A stretch of DNA of 64,000 bases from positions 1 through 64,000 of IMG/VR virus record IMGVR_UViG_3300007735_000786; one strand, 5' to 3'. Source of the stretch: a virus. This document shows, piece by piece, positions 16,048 through 23,959 of this stretch. A program made the translations under genes and the position numbers. The notes beneath the pieces are model-generated. The model was not told where the DNA came from. It did no database searches and saw only the letters and a list, made by a program, of their open reading frames with translations. Within the stretch, counting starts at the first letter, position 1, and every line of letters begins with the position of its first letter.

Positions 16048-16076
16048 AGTATAACAAAAAAATCCCGGTTGCTCAA
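16048..16076 (-). promoter_or_regulatory. Sigma-70-type promoter for the structured RNA
   Basis: On the minus strand: TTGAGC (16076-16071) as -35, a 17-base spacer, TATACT (16053-16048) as -10; a start near 16041 is expected, right before the first stem of the structured RNA. The -35 box falls in the loop of the terminator of the upstream gene, so the two signals are interlocked. Confidence 0.55.
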
Positions 16077-16083
16077 GCCGGGA
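16056..16083 (-). terminator. Intrinsic terminator
   Basis: On the minus strand TCCCGG (16083-16078) pairs with CCGGGA (16068-16063) and is followed by TTTTTTT. It closes the run of small lysine-rich genes. Confidence 0.8.
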
Positions 16084-16133
16084 CATCAACTTTCGGAATC
16101 CCTCCTTAGGATTTTGAGCGGGTTAAGTATACC

Positions 16134-16304
16134 TTATTTTTTCTTGGCTGCAGCTTCTTTCTTCTTGGCAATCATTTCTTTAAACTTGTCGCGTGCTTCC
16201 ATTTGACCTTTAGATGCACCACCCTTACCCTTGGGTGCAGCAGCTTCTTTACCCTTAGCAGGCATTGCTTTACCCTTAGGAGCAACAGCTTTTTTCTTTT
16301 CCAT
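16134..16304 (-). CDS. Small Lys/Ala-rich protein
   Basis: 56 residues, very basic, with a repeated (A/P)KGK pattern in the first half and a helical Lys/Ala end. It could bind nucleic acid in the manner of histone-like tails, but that is inference. It is the last gene of a minus-strand run of small basic proteins and is followed by a terminator. Confidence 0.55.
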   Translation of the reverse strand: MEKKKAVAPKGKAMPAKGKEAAAPKGKGGASKGQMEARDKFKEMIAKKKEAAAKKK

Positions 16305-16333
16305 TGGAATATTTATTCTCTTTTAATTATAGG

Positions 16334-16543
16334 TTACTTCTTCTTTGTTGGTTTAGATTGTCTTGCTTTTTTACCAGCTTCTTTGGCGGCTTTTGTGTTA
16401 GGTACAAATTGCTTGCCGGACTTACTAGCTTCTCTCTTCTTGCGATCAGTTTTTTCACGTTCTTCTTTTGATAAAGAAGCCCATGCTTTTTCTGGTAAAT
16501 ACCGTTTGGTATATCCAGGTTGGATAGCTTTGTCAGCAGCCAT
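16334..16543 (-). CDS. Small basic conserved-looking protein
   Basis: 69 residues. The LPEKAWASLSKEEREKTDRKKREASKSGKQFVPNT stretch is of a type seen in phage small basic proteins with a GKQFVPNT signature. Function unknown. Its ATG overlaps the stop of the interrupted gene upstream (TAATG), so it is probably translated by ribosomes that finish that frame. Confidence 0.6.
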   Translation of the reverse strand: MAADKAIQPGYTKRYLPEKAWASLSKEEREKTDRKKREASKSGKQFVPNTKAAKEAGKKARQSKPTKKK

Positions 16544-16728
16544 TACTTTGACTCCTTATATTTTTTAGCCGCAGACTTAGCTTTACTACGTTTTTCATAT
16601 TCATCTTTCGTGCCCCACTTCTCTTTTCCCCACCTCTCTAAATCTTTTTGCTTCTCACCTTTCCCCCCTTGGTATCCACCACCAGCTTTTTCATATTCTT
16701 GTGCAACAAGTTGAGCCTTACGTGCCGA
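16543..16728 (-). CDS. Second part of interrupted small gene
   Basis: From the Ser codon TCG (16728-16726) this frame reads SARKAQLVAQEYEKAGGGYQ and on to a stop that overlaps the next ATG. It has no start codon of its own. Joined to the frame at 16747-16851 it gives one 94-residue basic protein, in which KPGEWS runs straight into ARKAQ, a junction familiar from cyanophage and DUF5872-type proteins (GKPG-WSARKAQL). So this is one gene split by 21 bases. Confidence 0.65.
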   Translation of the reverse strand, partial: SARKAQLVAQEYEKAGGGYQGGKGEKQKDLERWGKEKWGTKDEYEKRSKAKSAAKKYKESK

Positions 16729-16749
16729 AATTATTTAGCCTCACGGCTA
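16729..16749 (-). other. 21-base coding gap, possible bypass element
   Basis: On the minus strand the gap begins with the stop TAG directly after a TCG codon, forms a TAGCC-GTGA-GGCTA hairpin with a GNRA-type loop, carries three in-frame stops (TAG, TGA, TAA), and is followed by a second TCG codon from which the frame resumes. A GAGG ribosome-binding-like sequence lies 10 bases before that second TCG. These are the marks of translational bypassing as in T4 gene 60. A plain 21- or 24-base insertion that breaks the gene is the alternative. Confidence 0.5.
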
Positions 16750-16851
16750 CGACCATTCCCCTGGTTTACCACCACGACCTTCACGCATTACACGGTTTTT
16801 AATGCGTTCACGAAGATCGGGTTTGGTGTACTTGCTTTTGTCTTCAGTCAT
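16747..16851 (-). CDS. First part of interrupted small gene
   Basis: 34 residues, with a good ribosome-binding site (GAGG before the ATG). It begins SKYTKPDLRERIKNR and ends in GGKPGEWS at a UAG stop. The C-terminal continuation lies in the same frame after 21 bases. Related sequence (NKYTKPELRD) starts the remnant at 16897-16977, so the locus seems to have duplicated. Confidence 0.65.
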   Translation of the reverse strand: MTEDKSKYTKPDLRERIKNRVMREGRGGKPGEWS

Positions 16852-16896
16852 AACTTCCTCGCTCTTTAAGATAAGTAACTGCGTTTGTCAATACAT

Positions 16897-16977
16897 CTAT
16901 ATTATCACCAAACAAACCCAGGGCCCTGTTGCATCACGTAATTCCGGCTTAGTATATTTGTTATCTTCTTGAGCCAT
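16897..16977 (-). pseudogene. Truncated paralogue of the interrupted gene
   Basis: 26 codons that open with NKYTKPELRD, closely like SKYTKPDLRE of the adjacent interrupted gene, then drift into unrelated residues and stop. It is taken as a remnant left by duplication and deletion at this locus. Confidence 0.5.
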
Positions 16978-17128
16978 TACGTTCTTGTTTTTGTTCCTTT
17001 AATATTTTATCCCACTTACACGGACGCAAGAACTTATCCCAGTCTTTTCCTGGGTCTGGGATTTTTTCTTCTAGTTCTAAAAAGAACTTTTCAAATCTTT
17101 CCGATTCGGAAGGCAACTGTATCGTCAT
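16961..17128 (-). CDS. Small hypothetical protein
   Basis: 55 residues from an ATG that overlaps the end of the gene before it; charged and helical, with a basic end. It overlaps the start of the remnant by 17 bases. Function unknown. An in-frame ATG at 17158 would add 10 residues. Confidence 0.45.
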   Translation of the reverse strand: MTIQLPSESERFEKFFLELEEKIPDPGKDWDKFLRPCKWDKILKEQKQERNGSRR

Positions 17129-17309
17129 CTTTATCTTTAAGTTTTTGCATAATGTCATTCATCTGATCCAGGGTGTCGATTCGACAGATGAGTTCAGAGA
17201 TAGCACTGACAATTATGGGATGTTCGGTGCGTGCAGCAAAGGCTAGTGCCTCACGTAAATGAGAGACTGATTCATCTAGTGAACCTTTGACTTGACTGGA
17301 GAGTGCCAT
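17091..17309 (-). CDS. Hypothetical helical protein
   Basis: 72 residues, amphipathic helices with a SHLREALAFAAR core and an ISELICRIDTLDQMNDIMQKL segment that could form a coiled coil. It reads like a small partner protein. Function unknown. It overlaps the next gene by 38 bases. Confidence 0.5.
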   Translation of the reverse strand: MALSSQVKGSLDESVSHLREALAFAARTEHPIIVSAISELICRIDTLDQMNDIMQKLKDKDDDTVAFRIGKI

Positions 17310-17340
17310 GATTGGAATTTATGGTATTTCTAGTATAGGT

Positions 17341-17931
17341 CTAACACCAAATCCAACCAACTTGATAGGAATCAAAGTACGGATCTACGCCTAGTGCTTC
17401 CATTAATTCATGTACCAAGCGTCCTTTCCCATGGCGTTTACTGTCGGCTGCTCTAATATTGTCATCAACAACAATTAAAGTACCTGGACCCAAGAGGTTG
17501 TAGCCTGCAAACAGTTCCTTTAGATGATGGGATGCTGGTGCCCAATCGTTATTCCAGTCGGTAATGTTGTAGGAATCTAGGTATAGGAGGTCTATTGGAC
17601 CAAAGAGGGTGTCTAGTGTTTCAACGGAATCACCTTCTATTACCTTGGCATGTTTGGTGTTCTTACGAGCCAAGGCGCAAGCCGCTGGATCGTTATCAAT
17701 TGAAATTAATTTTCCAGTGCCACGGATGTCGATGTAGTTGTCAAAGAGAAGGGTGGAGCACCCATCGCCTGTGTAGTTGTTTTCTTCTCTGTAGGTACCG
17801 GTCTCTACGATTAGTGGTTCTTTAGAGGCATCTAGGTATTGAAAGATTTTTTCAAAGGTTGATTGCCTGGCACCAAGACGTGTTTTAATGGGATCGAAGT
17901 AGTCATTCCAAGTGGTTTGAGTTGATTTCAT
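17341..17931 (-). CDS. Class I SAM-dependent methyltransferase
   Basis: 196 residues. IVETGTY (motif I, SAM-binding loop), LISIDNDPAACALA (motif II with the acidic ribose contact), GDSVETL, and IDLLYLDSYN (motif IV) are in the order of a Rossmann-fold methyltransferase of the kind linked to sugar or cell-surface modification. No DNA-methyltransferase DPPY is seen, so DNA is not the likely target. It follows a 54-residue gene with a 2-base gap. Confidence 0.7.
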   Translation of the reverse strand: MKSTQTTWNDYFDPIKTRLGARQSTFEKIFQYLDASKEPLIVETGTYREENNYTGDGCSTLLFDNYIDIRGTGKLISIDNDPAACALARKNTKHAKVIEGDSVETLDTLFGPIDLLYLDSYNITDWNNDWAPASHHLKELFAGYNLLGPGTLIVVDDNIRAADSKRHGKGRLVHELMEALGVDPYFDSYQVGWIWC

Positions 17932-17933
17932 GG

Positions 17934-18098
17934 CTAAAGTTCTATGCGCGTGTAGGGGATCTCTAAAGATTGTAGCTCCTGTTCGTACGTATCTGCATCT
18001 GTTTTACTTACGTCTTGACACGCAAAGCCAAGTAGACATTCGGATGTAGGGCGATCTTCATCAAGATCAAAATAAAAACGTGTCAAATCAATTGTCAT
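17934..18098 (-). CDS. 54-residue hypothetical protein
   Basis: An acidic protein with a YFDLDEDRPTSECL stretch and no recognised domain. Its stop is 2 bases from the methyltransferase start, so both are in one operon. It is divergent from the exonuclease gene at 18159; the 60 bases between must hold promoters for both sides. Confidence 0.55.
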   Translation of the reverse strand: MTIDLTRFYFDLDEDRPTSECLLGFACQDVSKTDADTYEQELQSLEIPYTRIEL

Positions 18099-18158
18099 GT
18101 AAGGTGGGCATTAGTGTAAAAAATCTGTTACAGTTTTATTAATACATTTGCTCTTGCG

Positions 18159-19010
18159 ATGGTTGCTTTAAGCATAGTAGACGAGCTTACAGGTAAGTAC
18201 CAAGGGGATGTTGAGCTGCTGGAGAAGTTAAACCAGAAGCCTGCACGAGTCACCATAAATGGTAAGAGACATTATCACACTCCTTTTGTAACAGGACCGG
18301 CACCATCGGTAACTACTATTTTAAGTGAGACTGCATCTGAGGCCAACAAACAAAAGTTGGAGATGTGGTCTAAGAATAATCCAGGTGTGAAGGAAGCTGC
18401 TGCTGAAAGGGGTACCAGTATTCACTATGGGATGGAACAATATTTAAAAGGGAATAAGACTCCGGATATACCCAAAGATTATTCTCCGTTCTGGGATGGT
18501 ATGCCAAAGGTTCTTGATCAGTTTGAAGAGGTGTTATGGGCAGAGACTCCTATGTTGGAACACCATCAGTTCACACTTTCAAATGATGGTATTGGCCGGG
18601 TGTGGGGCCAAGATGAGGAGGGGCGTGCTTGGTGTGGTAGTCCAGATATTATTGGTGTAGCAAACGGAAAACTTACGTTGGCTGACTTGAAGACTAGTGT
18701 TAAACCGTACTCACGGAACTGGCCAAAGAATGTAGAGAAGGGATCTCAGGAGTGGCGCGACCTGCTAGGGGGCAACCTCAAGTTTAAGAAGACGTTAAAA
18801 CAATTAGCTGCATATGATTTAGGTGTACAGCAAACGTTAGGTATGAAGGTACAACAAGCAGCAATACTGGTATCTACACCAGAAAGAACTCAGGTCTTTA
18901 AGATTTCTCGTAACTTCTTGAATAAGATTCACGATGATTGGTATGCTGTAGTAAATGAGTACTACACACAGCTCGGTAACTGTAATGTGTATGATCCAGA
19001 TTTGATTTAG
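18159..19010 (+). CDS. PD-(D/E)XK exonuclease
   Basis: 283 residues. GSPDIIGV...LTLADLKTS carries the catalytic D...DxK of PD-(D/E)XK nucleases, preceded by a helical AAERGTSIHYGMEQYL part with the conserved upstream His, and followed by a QLAAYDLG helix. This is the pattern of phage RecB-like or lambda-exonuclease-like enzymes of cyanophages, used for recombination or host DNA breakdown. First gene of the second replication block. Confidence 0.8.
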   Translation: MVALSIVDELTGKYQGDVELLEKLNQKPARVTINGKRHYHTPFVTGPAPSVTTILSETASEANKQKLEMWSKNNPGVKEAAAERGTSIHYGMEQYLKGNKTPDIPKDYSPFWDGMPKVLDQFEEVLWAETPMLEHHQFTLSNDGIGRVWGQDEEGRAWCGSPDIIGVANGKLTLADLKTSVKPYSRNWPKNVEKGSQEWRDLLGGNLKFKKTLKQLAAYDLGVQQTLGMKVQQAAILVSTPERTQVFKISRNFLNKIHDDWYAVVNEYYTQLGNCNVYDPDLI

Positions 19011-19031
19011 ATTGGGTGGGTAGATGAGGTA

Positions 19032-19316
19032 ATGCCCGTGTTGTTAAGTTTTGTAAGGATGAACATAGAGGTCATTATCAAATGGTTAAACAAAGTTTGG
19101 TTTGAGGCAAAGCTTAAGGCGCGACTAGACATGATTGAATTTGAAAATCAGATTGAGGCTGAACAAGAACGTAAACAACAAGCTGAGCCTATCTATAGGG
19201 AGTACGCTCTTGATCCAGAAAAACAGACTGGTGAGTCCTTGAAGTTAGGTGGAGAGATGCGTCTGTCTGCACCATGGGTTGTTAAGGACGCTGGTGAGGA
19301 ACATAAGGGTTACTGA
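19032..19316 (+). CDS. Hypothetical protein with hydrophobic N-terminus
   Basis: 94 residues. The first 25 are hydrophobic (VLLSFVRMNIEVIIKWL) and could insert in a membrane; the rest is a charged helix. An ATG at 19059 is an alternative start. Function unknown; it lies between exonuclease and primase-helicase. Confidence 0.45.
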   Translation: MPVLLSFVRMNIEVIIKWLNKVWFEAKLKARLDMIEFENQIEAEQERKQQAEPIYREYALDPEKQTGESLKLGGEMRLSAPWVVKDAGEEHKGY

Positions 19317-19386
19317 TCTATAGAATTCCACTGGTTTTCTTTGGGTATGCCAGCCGTAAGATTGTAAGACACCGAAAAAAAGAACC

Positions 19387-19578
19387 ATGAACACCCACGT
19401 GATTAGCGTGGGCGAGTGGTCACAATCTCTACTTAACCGCATGAATAGTGCGGTGGAAGGGGATGTGTTTTGCTTGCCAACACCCATGCACCTACATATG
19501 TATGAATTAATAAAAGAACAGTATTTCGACCAGAAGCAGTTTAAAGTAGAAGTCATTCAAACTAAGGCAGTAGCATGA
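19387..19578 (+). CDS. Small conserved-looking protein
   Basis: 63 residues, VISVGEWSQSLLNRM...MHLHMYELIKEQYF. A type common in cyanophages beside replication genes, role unknown. Its end overlaps the primase-helicase start (ATGA). A hairpin CCCACG/CGTGGG lies just inside its coding start. Confidence 0.5.
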   Translation: MNTHVISVGEWSQSLLNRMNSAVEGDVFCLPTPMHLHMYELIKEQYFDQKQFKVEVIQTKAVA

Positions 19579-22238
19579 CCAGCACAAGTCAAAAGGCAGT
19601 AAGGCCAGGGGAGATTAAGATTAGTTTAATACCGATTGATTGGCCTCTTACTCCGTTAGGACCAAATAAAGATCCGTATACACATGGGTGGCAACTGAAA
19701 CCCTTTACTATCACAGAGATTGAAGATGAACTTGCTTCGGGAAAATGTAAAGCTATCGGACTGTTGGGCGGTCCTTTCTACAATCATCCTTATGGGTTGT
19801 GCTGGGTTGATGTTGACGGACCGAGCGTATTCGATCTCATTGAAAAAACAGCAGAGCTCCCATACGCTCAAGCATTGCCACCAACCTTAACTATATGTAG
19901 TGGAAAACAAGGTCGTGAACGACGTCTATACAAAGTAAGTCGTGATCACCAGAAGCACTTCATACGAAATAAATACACCTGGCACTCAGAAACCAACAAA
20001 GAAAAACTTGAGATCCTTTGGTCTAAGCACCAAGGGGTGTTGATGGGTATGCACCCAGAGACTGAGGGTTACTTTACGAAAGAAGGGTTGGGATTCGAGT
20101 GGGTACATAACTTGCCTGAGTTGCCTGAATGGATCTTGTCTGGCATCATCACTAAGAATGCAAGACAAGGTAAACCGTCTGTCGAAACTTCTCGCGTCAT
20201 AGGCCCAGGGTTTGTTATTGAAGCTGAGATGGGTCTCGAACGAGATATCCAATTGGCGAAAGAAGCTACCTGGGGTATGCCACCAGAAGCTGCCGATGAC
20301 TATGACATTTGGTTAACGGTAGGTCAGACATTACATTCCTTAGACGAATCTCTGCTTGATGAATGGGATGAATGGTCTAAACAGTCACCTAAATATAAGG
20401 AAGGTGTATGTCACAATCGTTGGCTTGGTTTTAATAAACAGGGTGGACGTGGTGTCGGATCTCTTATTTTTATGGCAAAAGAACAAGGGTGGTCACCGTC
20501 TCAAGAACACCGCGCTATGAGCGTAGACGATTCAACCTTAGAACACATAGCAAAACAACTTGCGGAAATGCAAAGCACATTTGAGTATACACAGCAGCAA
20601 CAGGTGGAAGATCAACTAATAACAGTTGTTCCTATGTCAAACAAGGAGGAAAAAAAGAAAAGGACTAGACGCACAAAAGAAGGTGATGGTGATAAACCAC
20701 CTAGGAATAGGGCTGCTAATGAAATTGCCGATAACATAATGGCACTTTATGGTGAGCACCTTAAGTACAGCGAACAACATGGCTGCTTCTATTTATATGA
20801 ATATCGTTCTAAAGGCGTGTGGTGTAGCTTGTCAGATAACGAAATGAAAGGTTCAGTAAAAGATAAGATTGAATATGTGAAAAATGAGTTGCTGCCTAAT
20901 GGTTACAGTATGTCCATGATTACAGATGTTGTAGAACAACTACGCATCTCACTTCTGGACGATGATTGGTATGAAGGTTCAGATTACCTGTTATTTACTA
21001 ATGGCATCTTAGATGTACAGACGCGAGAACTATTGCCTTTTAATTGGAAATTACATATGACACAACAATTACCATATGAATATGATCCAGGGGCAGATTG
21101 TGAACAAATCATTAAATGGTTGAAGGGTACACAAGCTAATGATTGGGGTCGCGTTCAAGTGTTAAGGGCGTGGCTTCGTGCTGTACTACTTAGTCACTCA
21201 GAAATACAGAAGTTTGTTGAGGTTGTAGGTCCAGGTAAATCTGGTAAATCGACGTATGCAAACTTAGCACATGCACTGGTGGGACAAGATAATGCCATGA
21301 CGTCTAGCTTGGAGCACATTGAGAAGAATAGGTTTGAGACAGCAAACTTATATAAGAAAAAGTTGGTATTGTTTAATGATGTTGAACGATATGGCGGTTC
21401 AGTAGCCATGTTAAAAGGCTTGACTGGTGGTGACTTAATACGTAAGGAACGCAAGTTTCAATCTGGGTCTCAGAATCCGTTTAAATTTTCTGGTGTCGTT
21501 ATGATTACAGCTAATGAACCTATACAGACAACAGACCCTACTTCTGGTTTAGCTCGTAGACGTCTGACGATACCATTTGATAAACCATTTAAAGGTACTT
21601 CAGCAGAGCAACGTATCCTTATTGATATGAACGATAAGGGTAAACCGTACGGAGATTTTGCTTCTTTGCTTCCAGGGTTGGTTAACTGGTTGCTTGATAT
21701 GTCGGAAGTAGAGATGCGTGAATACCTTATGGAAACAACAACGAAAGTACCGTTCTTTGCTAAGCATAATAAAGAACAGATCTTAAAATCAAATTCGTTA
21801 TTAGATTGGATGGAACATTGTATTGTTTTTGATGTAGGTGCTGTTTCCCAGATAGGGCAAAAGAAACTTGCACCGCGAGAAAGCAGTACAGTATATGTTA
21901 ACGCTGGTTGGCATTTATATCCAAACTATTGTGAGTTCTCTACTGGATCTGGTAACAATATAATGTCTCGTTCTAGGTTTGAGAATAATTTTTTGGATGC
22001 ATGTAAGCATCAGTTGGGATTAAATGTTTATAAATTCAAACGTGGTAATACTTGGTTGTTTGGTAATGTTGCTTGTCGCGCCGAGGCTTCTCAGAAACAT
22101 TCAGACTATCCTTCTATTATTGAAGTGGGTTTGAATAAAGCTAAATGGTTGGAATATTATGGAGAAACACTGATTAAGGAAACTGATGAGACAATAGAAG
22201 TTGGTGAGGAACAAACGTGGGACATGGTAAACATATGA
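19575..22238 (+). CDS. Primase-helicase (Prim-Pol plus SF3 helicase)
   Basis: 887 residues. N-terminal primase-polymerase-like part with DxD at D79/D81 (CWVDVDG), a PriCT-like middle (about 230-300, DIWLTVGQTLHSL...GVGSLIFMA), a Lys/Arg-rich linker, and a C-terminal superfamily 3 helicase with Walker A GPGKSGKST (about 552-560), LFNDVERYGG and sensor ITANEPI. This is the P4/D5 type of replicative enzyme that opens and primes the phage origin. Its stop overlaps the speD start by 22 bases. Confidence 0.85.
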   Translation: MTSTSQKAVRPGEIKISLIPIDWPLTPLGPNKDPYTHGWQLKPFTITEIEDELASGKCKAIGLLGGPFYNHPYGLCWVDVDGPSVFDLIEKTAELPYAQALPPTLTICSGKQGRERRLYKVSRDHQKHFIRNKYTWHSETNKEKLEILWSKHQGVLMGMHPETEGYFTKEGLGFEWVHNLPELPEWILSGIITKNARQGKPSVETSRVIGPGFVIEAEMGLERDIQLAKEATWGMPPEAADDYDIWLTVGQTLHSLDESLLDEWDEWSKQSPKYKEGVCHNRWLGFNKQGGRGVGSLIFMAKEQGWSPSQEHRAMSVDDSTLEHIAKQLAEMQSTFEYTQQQQVEDQLITVVPMSNKEEKKKRTRRTKEGDGDKPPRNRAANEIADNIMALYGEHLKYSEQHGCFYLYEYRSKGVWCSLSDNEMKGSVKDKIEYVKNELLPNGYSMSMITDVVEQLRISLLDDDWYEGSDYLLFTNGILDVQTRELLPFNWKLHMTQQLPYEYDPGADCEQIIKWLKGTQANDWGRVQVLRAWLRAVLLSHSEIQKFVEVVGPGKSGKSTYANLAHALVGQDNAMTSSLEHIEKNRFETANLYKKKLVLFNDVERYGGSVAMLKGLTGGDLIRKERKFQSGSQNPFKFSGVVMITANEPIQTTDPTSGLARRRLTIPFDKPFKGTSAEQRILIDMNDKGKPYGDFASLLPGLVNWLLDMSEVEMREYLMETTTKVPFFAKHNKEQILKSNSLLDWMEHCIVFDVGAVSQIGQKKLAPRESSTVYVNAGWHLYPNYCEFSTGSGNNIMSRSRFENNFLDACKHQLGLNVYKFKRGNTWLFGNVACRAEASQKHSDYPSIIEVGLNKAKWLEYYGETLIKETDETIEVGEEQTWDMVNI

Positions 22239-22567
22239 TTCTCGATCTGTACGGTTGCCCCCGTGAGATTCTGGATGACTACGACTATCTGCAGGAGGTG
22301 ATGGAGACAGCTATAAGCATGTCTGGTGCTACCTTATTGCGTATTTTTGGAGAGAAGTTTAGTCCGCAAGGCGTCACACTATTGGCATTACTTGCGGAAT
22401 CACATGCTTCTATTCATACATGGCCGGAGCAAGGCTATGCTGCTGTTGACTTATATACTTGTAATCCAGAAGGTGTAACTCCACATAAGGCAGTGGAATA
22501 CATAAAAGAAAAACTGGGTGCAACAGATGTAAAAGAAGAAGAGATAGATCGTCAAACTACTCTATAA
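22217..22567 (+). CDS. speD: S-adenosylmethionine decarboxylase
   Basis: 116 residues, the normal length of the short bacterial type. GKHMILDLYGC starts the protein and LLAESHASIHTWPE holds the Ser that self-cleaves to form the pyruvoyl cofactor. The enzyme makes decarboxylated SAM for spermidine synthesis. speD is a known auxiliary gene of cyanophages, where polyamines may help DNA packing or host physiology. An ATG at 22235 is an alternative start but would lose the usual GKH. Confidence 0.9.
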   Translation: MGHGKHMILDLYGCPREILDDYDYLQEVMETAISMSGATLLRIFGEKFSPQGVTLLALLAESHASIHTWPEQGYAAVDLYTCNPEGVTPHKAVEYIKEKLGATDVKEEEIDRQTTL

Positions 22568-22603
22568 ATACGATATATTACATACAGTTAAACACATTTG
22601 AAC

Positions 22604-23896
22604 ATGAGTAAAAAGAAAACTAAGGTCCTTTGGTGCGCCGATCTGGTGGCAATGACCGGTTTTGCCAGGGTAAGTGGTGGAATATTACCGCGTCTACGCG
22701 ATGATTTTGAGATTGTTTGCATGGCTTCTAACTGGTGGGGTGACCCATGTGATGAGCAAGCTTTGTATCGCATGTACCCAGCCTCCAACAGGCATCAGAC
22801 GGCTCCTTTTGGCGAGCAAAGGATTCGTGAGATTGTCGAAAAAGAACAACCTGACATCGTATTTAGTTTGAATGATCCGTGGATTGTGAGTGAACAATAC
22901 AAACAGATTCAAGATTTACATAAGGCTGGGAAATTTAAGTTCGTTGGGTACCTCACCATGGACTCAATGAATTGGGTGGGTGGAATCGATCCACATATCA
23001 ATGATTGGGATGCGTTAGTTGCGTTTACAGAATTTGGTGCGCACGAATTTGTGAAGGGTGGTGTGACCAAGCCTATTGCTGTTATTCCCCATGGGTTGGA
23101 TACCAAGGATTTTTATCCTATGGATCAGGGGGAAGCAAGGAAAAAGTTGGGATTAAAAGAAGATATCTTTATTTGTTTAAATGGGAATCGCAATCAATTT
23201 AGGAAGAGGCAAGATATTACGATTGCTGCATTTGCCAAGTTTGCGGTAGGTAGACCTAATGCACAGTTGTATATGCACATGGGGTTAAAAGACCAAGGTT
23301 GGGATTTAATGTCGTTATTTGGTAGGGAGATGGTCAAGAATGGCTTAGATCCAAATGGGAGGATCATTATGACAGCTAATAATCCTAATCCTCCTAACGT
23401 ACCTGTGGACATGCTGCGGTCAATTTATAACTGTGCTGACGTTGGTGTTAATACGTGTAAAGGTGGGGGCTGGGAACTCGTTAACTTTGAGCATGCGGCG
23501 TGTCGTGTAGCTCAAGTGGTACCGAACCATACGGCAACCAAAGAGATCTTTGAAGGTTACGGTAAGTTGATTGACTGTAATCACATTGATGTAGATACGA
23601 ACTACTGCCGTGAGATGCCGTGCCCTAGCACGGAACACCTGACTGAGATTTTGTGTGAACTGTATGAGTCACCAGTGTTGCTGGAGAAAACAGCACAGGA
23701 TTGTTACAACCGTGTAACAGATGCACAGTTCAGTTGGGACACAATAGCGTCTCAGTTTGGCGGCATCTTTGAGGATGTAATGAATGGAGTAGGTCATGAG
23801 GTTGCACCAGGGGGGCAGCAGATGGAGAAGGAGGAGAAGAAGAAGAGAAAGAGTAGGAAGGAACGTGAGCGAAAAGAGGTGTGTAGCCTAAAGTAG
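22604..23896 (+). CDS. Glycosyltransferase, GT4-like
   Basis: 430 residues with two Rossmann halves. VIPHGLDTKDFYPM at the domain hinge, FICLNGNRNQFRKRQDI, and GGGWELVNFEHAACRVAQVVPNH (the donor-binding GxxE-like region) are typical of GT4 enzymes. The last 30 residues are Lys/Arg/Glu-rich. It may modify phage DNA, virion protein or host surface; the target cannot be told from sequence. An ATG two codons upstream is an alternative start. A strong terminator follows. Confidence 0.75.
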   Translation: MSKKKTKVLWCADLVAMTGFARVSGGILPRLRDDFEIVCMASNWWGDPCDEQALYRMYPASNRHQTAPFGEQRIREIVEKEQPDIVFSLNDPWIVSEQYKQIQDLHKAGKFKFVGYLTMDSMNWVGGIDPHINDWDALVAFTEFGAHEFVKGGVTKPIAVIPHGLDTKDFYPMDQGEARKKLGLKEDIFICLNGNRNQFRKRQDITIAAFAKFAVGRPNAQLYMHMGLKDQGWDLMSLFGREMVKNGLDPNGRIIMTANNPNPPNVPVDMLRSIYNCADVGVNTCKGGGWELVNFEHAACRVAQVVPNHTATKEIFEGYGKLIDCNHIDVDTNYCREMPCPSTEHLTEILCELYESPVLLEKTAQDCYNRVTDAQFSWDTIASQFGGIFEDVMNGVGHEVAPGGQQMEKEEKKKRKSRKERERKEVCSLK

Positions 23897-23915
23897 ATAG
23901 TACATAAGTATTGAT

Positions 23916-23941
23916 TCCTCCCGCAAGGGGGGATTTTTTTT
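23916..23941 (+). terminator. Intrinsic terminator
   Basis: TCCTCCC (23916-23922) pairs with GGGGGGA (23927-23933) around a GCAA tetraloop and is followed by eight Ts. It closes the exonuclease to glycosyltransferase transcript. Confidence 0.9.
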
Positions 23942-23959
23942 GGCCTGAAACTTGTTGAA

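Noticed and set aside
16203-16869. Hydrophobic plus-strand frames
   Set aside because: These are the reverse of Lys-rich small genes (AAG/AAA read as CTT/TTT), giving false Phe/Leu-rich proteins.
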